A DNA stretch of 54,516 nucleotides from Acidiferrimicrobium sp. IK. GTDB taxonomy: Bacteria; Actinomycetota; Acidimicrobiia; Acidimicrobiales; Palsa-688. Below, piece after piece: positions 52,526 through 54,516 of the stretch (position 1 is the stretch's first letter; each line of letters begins with the position of its first letter). The position numbers were made by a program, and so were the translations under genes. The DNA is taken from assembly GCF_025499425.1 (NCBI RefSeq), contig NZ_JAIMCB010000022.1, forward strand, positions 1 to 54,516. The letters are read 5' to 3'. The notes under the pieces were generated by a model. The model ran no database searches. It saw only the letters and a list, made by a program, of their open reading frames with translations, and was not told where the DNA came from.

Positions 52526-53536
52526 ATGGCTTATTACTTGCTCACCCTAGCTGTATACGTCGTGGTTGGCGTCATCGCCTGCTGGGGTCTGAACTTGCAG
52601 TTCGGCGACACTGGGGTGCTCAACTTCGCCTATATCCTTTTCGTGGCTGCGGGCGCTTACACCGCCAGTATTCTCAGCCTGGGTCATCCCAACTCGTCCA
52701 GCTATCAGCACTACTTCTGGGGGGCCCACATGCCTTGGCCAATCCCGTGGCTAGCGGCCGCGGTGGTCGGTGGCCTGCTGGGCCTGCTGGTCGGCCTGCT
52801 GGTTCTCCGCCGTCTGCGCGGTGACTACCAGGCCATGGTCCTGCTGGTGGTATCCATCATGGGCTCCTACATTGTCTCTGCCGACCCCGGGTTCCTCAAC
52901 GGCGGGGTTGGTCTGGCCCTGATTCCCCAGCCGTTCAAGGGTGTGCTGCACCTCAGCCAGGTGGGCTACGAGGTGTTCTACCTGGCGCTGGCTCTGCTGG
53001 CTGCGGCGGTGGTGTTTGAGGTGGTACGCCGCATCCACATCTCACCGCTAGGCCGGGTGTTGCGGGCCGTCCGGGAGAACGAGGCGGCCGCCGCTGCTGT
53101 CGGGCACAACGTGGCCGCCGTGAAGCTCCTGGTCATGGTTATCGGCGGCGCAATCGCAGCCCTAGCCGGAGCCATTGAGGTGCAGTTCATTGCCGCTTGG
53201 GCCCCGGCCGGATGGGACTACACCGAGACCTTCGGCCTGTTCGCCGCGGTCATCGTCGGCGGTCGGGGCAACCTTGGAGGGGTGGCCCTCGGAGCCCTGC
53301 TGGTGCAGGGCCTGTTCCTAGAGGGCACGGTGCTCCTGCCGAACATCGGCAACCCGGCGCTCATCGGTGCCATCCAGTGGATGAGCCTCGGAGCGCTGAT
53401 CCTCATCTTCTTGTACTTCCGTCCCCAAGGCGTACTGCCGGAGAGACGTCGCACGTACTCAAGCGACATCACCACCCGGCGAAACCGGATGGCGGCCCTG
53501 CCAGCGGCACTCACCAGAAGGAGCGCTCGTGGCTGA
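52526..53536 (+). CDS. livM: LivM-type ABC permease
   Basis: 336 residues, ATG immediately after the previous stop. Predicted ten membrane helices; family features are 'NLQFGDTGVLNFAYILFVAAG', quoted for position, 'LGRVLRAVRENEAAAAAVGH', 'GAIAALAGAIEVQFIAAW' and 'GGRGNLGGVALGALLVQG'. It is the second permease of the importer. The last eight bases overlap the start of the ATPase gene, so translation is coupled. The C-terminal 'RRRTYSSDITTRRNR' tail is positively charged and cytoplasmic. Confidence 0.88.
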   Translation: MAYYLLTLAVYVVVGVIACWGLNLQFGDTGVLNFAYILFVAAGAYTASILSLGHPNSSSYQHYFWGAHMPWPIPWLAAAVVGGLLGLLVGLLVLRRLRGDYQAMVLLVVSIMGSYIVSADPGFLNGGVGLALIPQPFKGVLHLSQVGYEVFYLALALLAAAVVFEVVRRIHISPLGRVLRAVRENEAAAAAVGHNVAAVKLLVMVIGGAIAALAGAIEVQFIAAWAPAGWDYTETFGLFAAVIVGGRGNLGGVALGALLVQGLFLEGTVLLPNIGNPALIGAIQWMSLGALILIFLYFRPQGVLPERRRTYSSDITTRRNRMAALPAALTRRSARG

Positions 53537-54359
53537 TCAGCTCACCGACACGCCGGCGGAGTCCACCTCCTCCGATTCGGAGGCGGACCGGGTGACCGGC
53601 GCGGCCATCCTGCGGGTGGTCGACCTTGAGGTCCACTTCGGCGCAGTCCGGGCCGTCAACGGGGTGTCGTTCGAGGTGCAGACGGGCACCGCCGTCGGTC
53701 TCATCGGCCCTAACGGTGCCGGTAAGAGCACCGCGCTGAAGGCCGTCGGCGGCGAGACCAGGCCCACCTCGGGCCGGGTGATCTTCGACGGGATCGACCT
53801 CGCCGGTCGCCCATCACATGTGGCCGCTCGGGCCGGCATGATCCGCACCTTCCAACTCGGCGGCGAGTTCGCCCGGCTCACAGTGATGGAGAACCTGCTC
53901 GTTTCTGTGCCTCGCCAGCGAGGCAAGAGCATCTGGGGCGCGCTCGGCGGCCGAAGGTGGTGGGGCGCCGAGGATGCCGCCGAGATCCGTAGGGCCCGGG
54001 AGATCCTTTCCCGCTTGGAGCTACGCGAAAAGGAAAACGACTACGCCAGCGACCTATCCGGCGGACAGCGCAAGCTTGTGGAGATCGGCCGGGCACTAAT
54101 GGCCAGGCCCAAGATGCTCCTGCTCGACGAGCCGATGGCCGGAGTTAACCGCAGCCTGGCCCGCCACATCGAACATGCCTTGTCAGCGCTCCGCAACGAC
54201 GGGCTGACGCTACTCCTCGTCGAGCATGAGCTCGGCTCGGTGGAGCGCCTCTGCGACCGGGTCTTGGTTATGGCCGGGGGCCGGCAGATCGCCAGCGGCC
54301 ATATGGGACAGCTCCGGTCCCGCCAGGAAGTCCTCGACGCATACCTGGGAGGGAGATAA
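53529..54359 (+). CDS. livG: LivG-type ABC ATPase
   Basis: 276 residues from GTG 53529. The ATPase motifs are complete: Walker A 'GPNGAGKST', signature 'DLSGGQRKLVEIG', Walker B 'MLLLDEPMAGV' and the H-loop 'LLLVEHELG'. The 'TFQLGGEF' Q-loop is present. A 30-residue acidic N-terminal extension precedes the core. LivG-type proteins work with a LivF-type second ATPase; none is seen in the remaining 150 bases, so it must lie elsewhere or beyond the window, or this ATPase acts as a homodimer. The overlap with the LivM-type gene is 8 bases. Confidence 0.88.
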   Translation: MADQLTDTPAESTSSDSEADRVTGAAILRVVDLEVHFGAVRAVNGVSFEVQTGTAVGLIGPNGAGKSTALKAVGGETRPTSGRVIFDGIDLAGRPSHVAARAGMIRTFQLGGEFARLTVMENLLVSVPRQRGKSIWGALGGRRWWGAEDAAEIRRAREILSRLELREKENDYASDLSGGQRKLVEIGRALMARPKMLLLDEPMAGVNRSLARHIEHALSALRNDGLTLLLVEHELGSVERLCDRVLVMAGGRQIASGHMGQLRSRQEVLDAYLGGR

Positions 54360-54379
54360 ATGGAGACCTTTGCATCCGA

Positions 54380-54516
54380 TCAGAAGACCAGCGGTAACTG
54401 GATAGCGGGGTCCACCACCTGCGGGGTTCGGGTGAGGTAGTCATGTGGCGGGCGGAGCCGAGAGATCGGTTCTTGGTCGATGGCGCCTACAGACAACAGC
54501 GTGCTGGCGAGGTTGG
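54380..54516 (-). CDS. Partial minus-strand frame at the window edge
   Basis: The minus strand reads open from the edge to TGA at 54380-54382 ('NLASTLLSVGAIDQEPISRL', then 'PPHDYLTRTPQVV' and 'AIQLPLVF'). It looks like the C-terminus of a protein that converges on the importer operon. I cannot assign a family from 45 residues. A 26-codon plus-strand frame from ATG 54360 overlaps it and is not convincing as LivF. Confidence 0.3.
   Translation of the reverse strand, partial: NLASTLLSVGAIDQEPISRLRPPHDYLTRTPQVVDPAIQLPLVF

Noticed and set aside
54360..54440. Start of a LivF-type ATPase
   Set aside because: The frame ends after 26 codons and shows no ABC ATPase N-terminal pattern.

Overview
The window looks like a chromosomal stretch of a high-GC actinobacterium. 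The supporting signs are strong G/C third positions in most genes, many GTG/TTG starts, a BTAD (SARP-type) regulator, MobF/TraD genes of actinobacterial type and actinobacterial-looking insertion-sequence relics. I infer Actinomycetota, possibly an Acidimicrobiia-like lineage; no rRNA or marker gene is present to confirm it. No tRNA, rRNA or CRISPR array was seen.

The first 33.4 kb is accessory, mosaic DNA. It opens with two broken transposases (IS110-like, IS630-like). A lower-GC block follows with a minus-strand two-gene unit (DUF4365 nuclease-like protein plus a 401-residue unknown). Next come a decayed MazG-like plus DUF2075/Schlafen-type helicase pair, a SEDS (FtsW/RodA) protein with a large extra N-terminal region, and a scrap heap (hsdM remnant, zinc-ribbon fragment, unknown gene tail, 116-bp duplicated piece of the BTAD gene). 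From 11.4 to 18.3 kb lies a conjugation module: a membrane-anchored BTAD protein, a TraD/VirD4-like coupling protein, a MobF relaxase-helicase and a sigma-like protein. Upstream of it is a non-coding region with phased 12-bp repeats and a 10-bp hairpin that could hold operators or oriT.

From 19 to 33.4 kb is a defence island. It holds a nucleotidyltransferase, a helicase-nuclease plus beta-class DNA methyltransferase pair (restriction-modification, with a foreign-looking target-recognition segment), an ImmA/IrrE plus DUF4411 toxin-antitoxin-like pair, a UvrD-like helicase with a PD-(D/E)XK domain, an AAA-type ATPase with a decayed second copy, and a broken McrBC system. The truncated mcrB end at about 33.38 kb marks the island border.

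The remaining 21 kb (33.4-54.5 kb) is an orderly, intact, high-GC catabolic locus. An MFS exporter and a PucR-type regulator lie on the minus strand. Divergent from them is a long plus-strand run: a heme-oxygenase-like diiron oxidase (HDO), a TPP-dependent lyase, a formyl-CoA transferase (Frc-like), an aldehyde dehydrogenase, a gamma-glutamyltransferase-like Ntn hydrolase, RidA, an ACT-malic enzyme, a rubredoxin-like protein, a second aldehyde dehydrogenase, a GlcG/HbpS protein, a fused EtfB-EtfA with a degenerate FAD site, and a branched-chain-amino-acid-type ABC importer. Many junctions overlap by 1-8 bases. My inference is that the importer brings in a small acid or amino-acid-like substrate and the HDO oxidises it. 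Rubredoxin and ETF could move the electrons, the CoA transferase and TPP lyase would cleave a CoA thioester, and the dehydrogenases and malic enzyme would feed central metabolism. I do not recognise this exact gene set as a described pathway, and it is the best candidate here for a new system.
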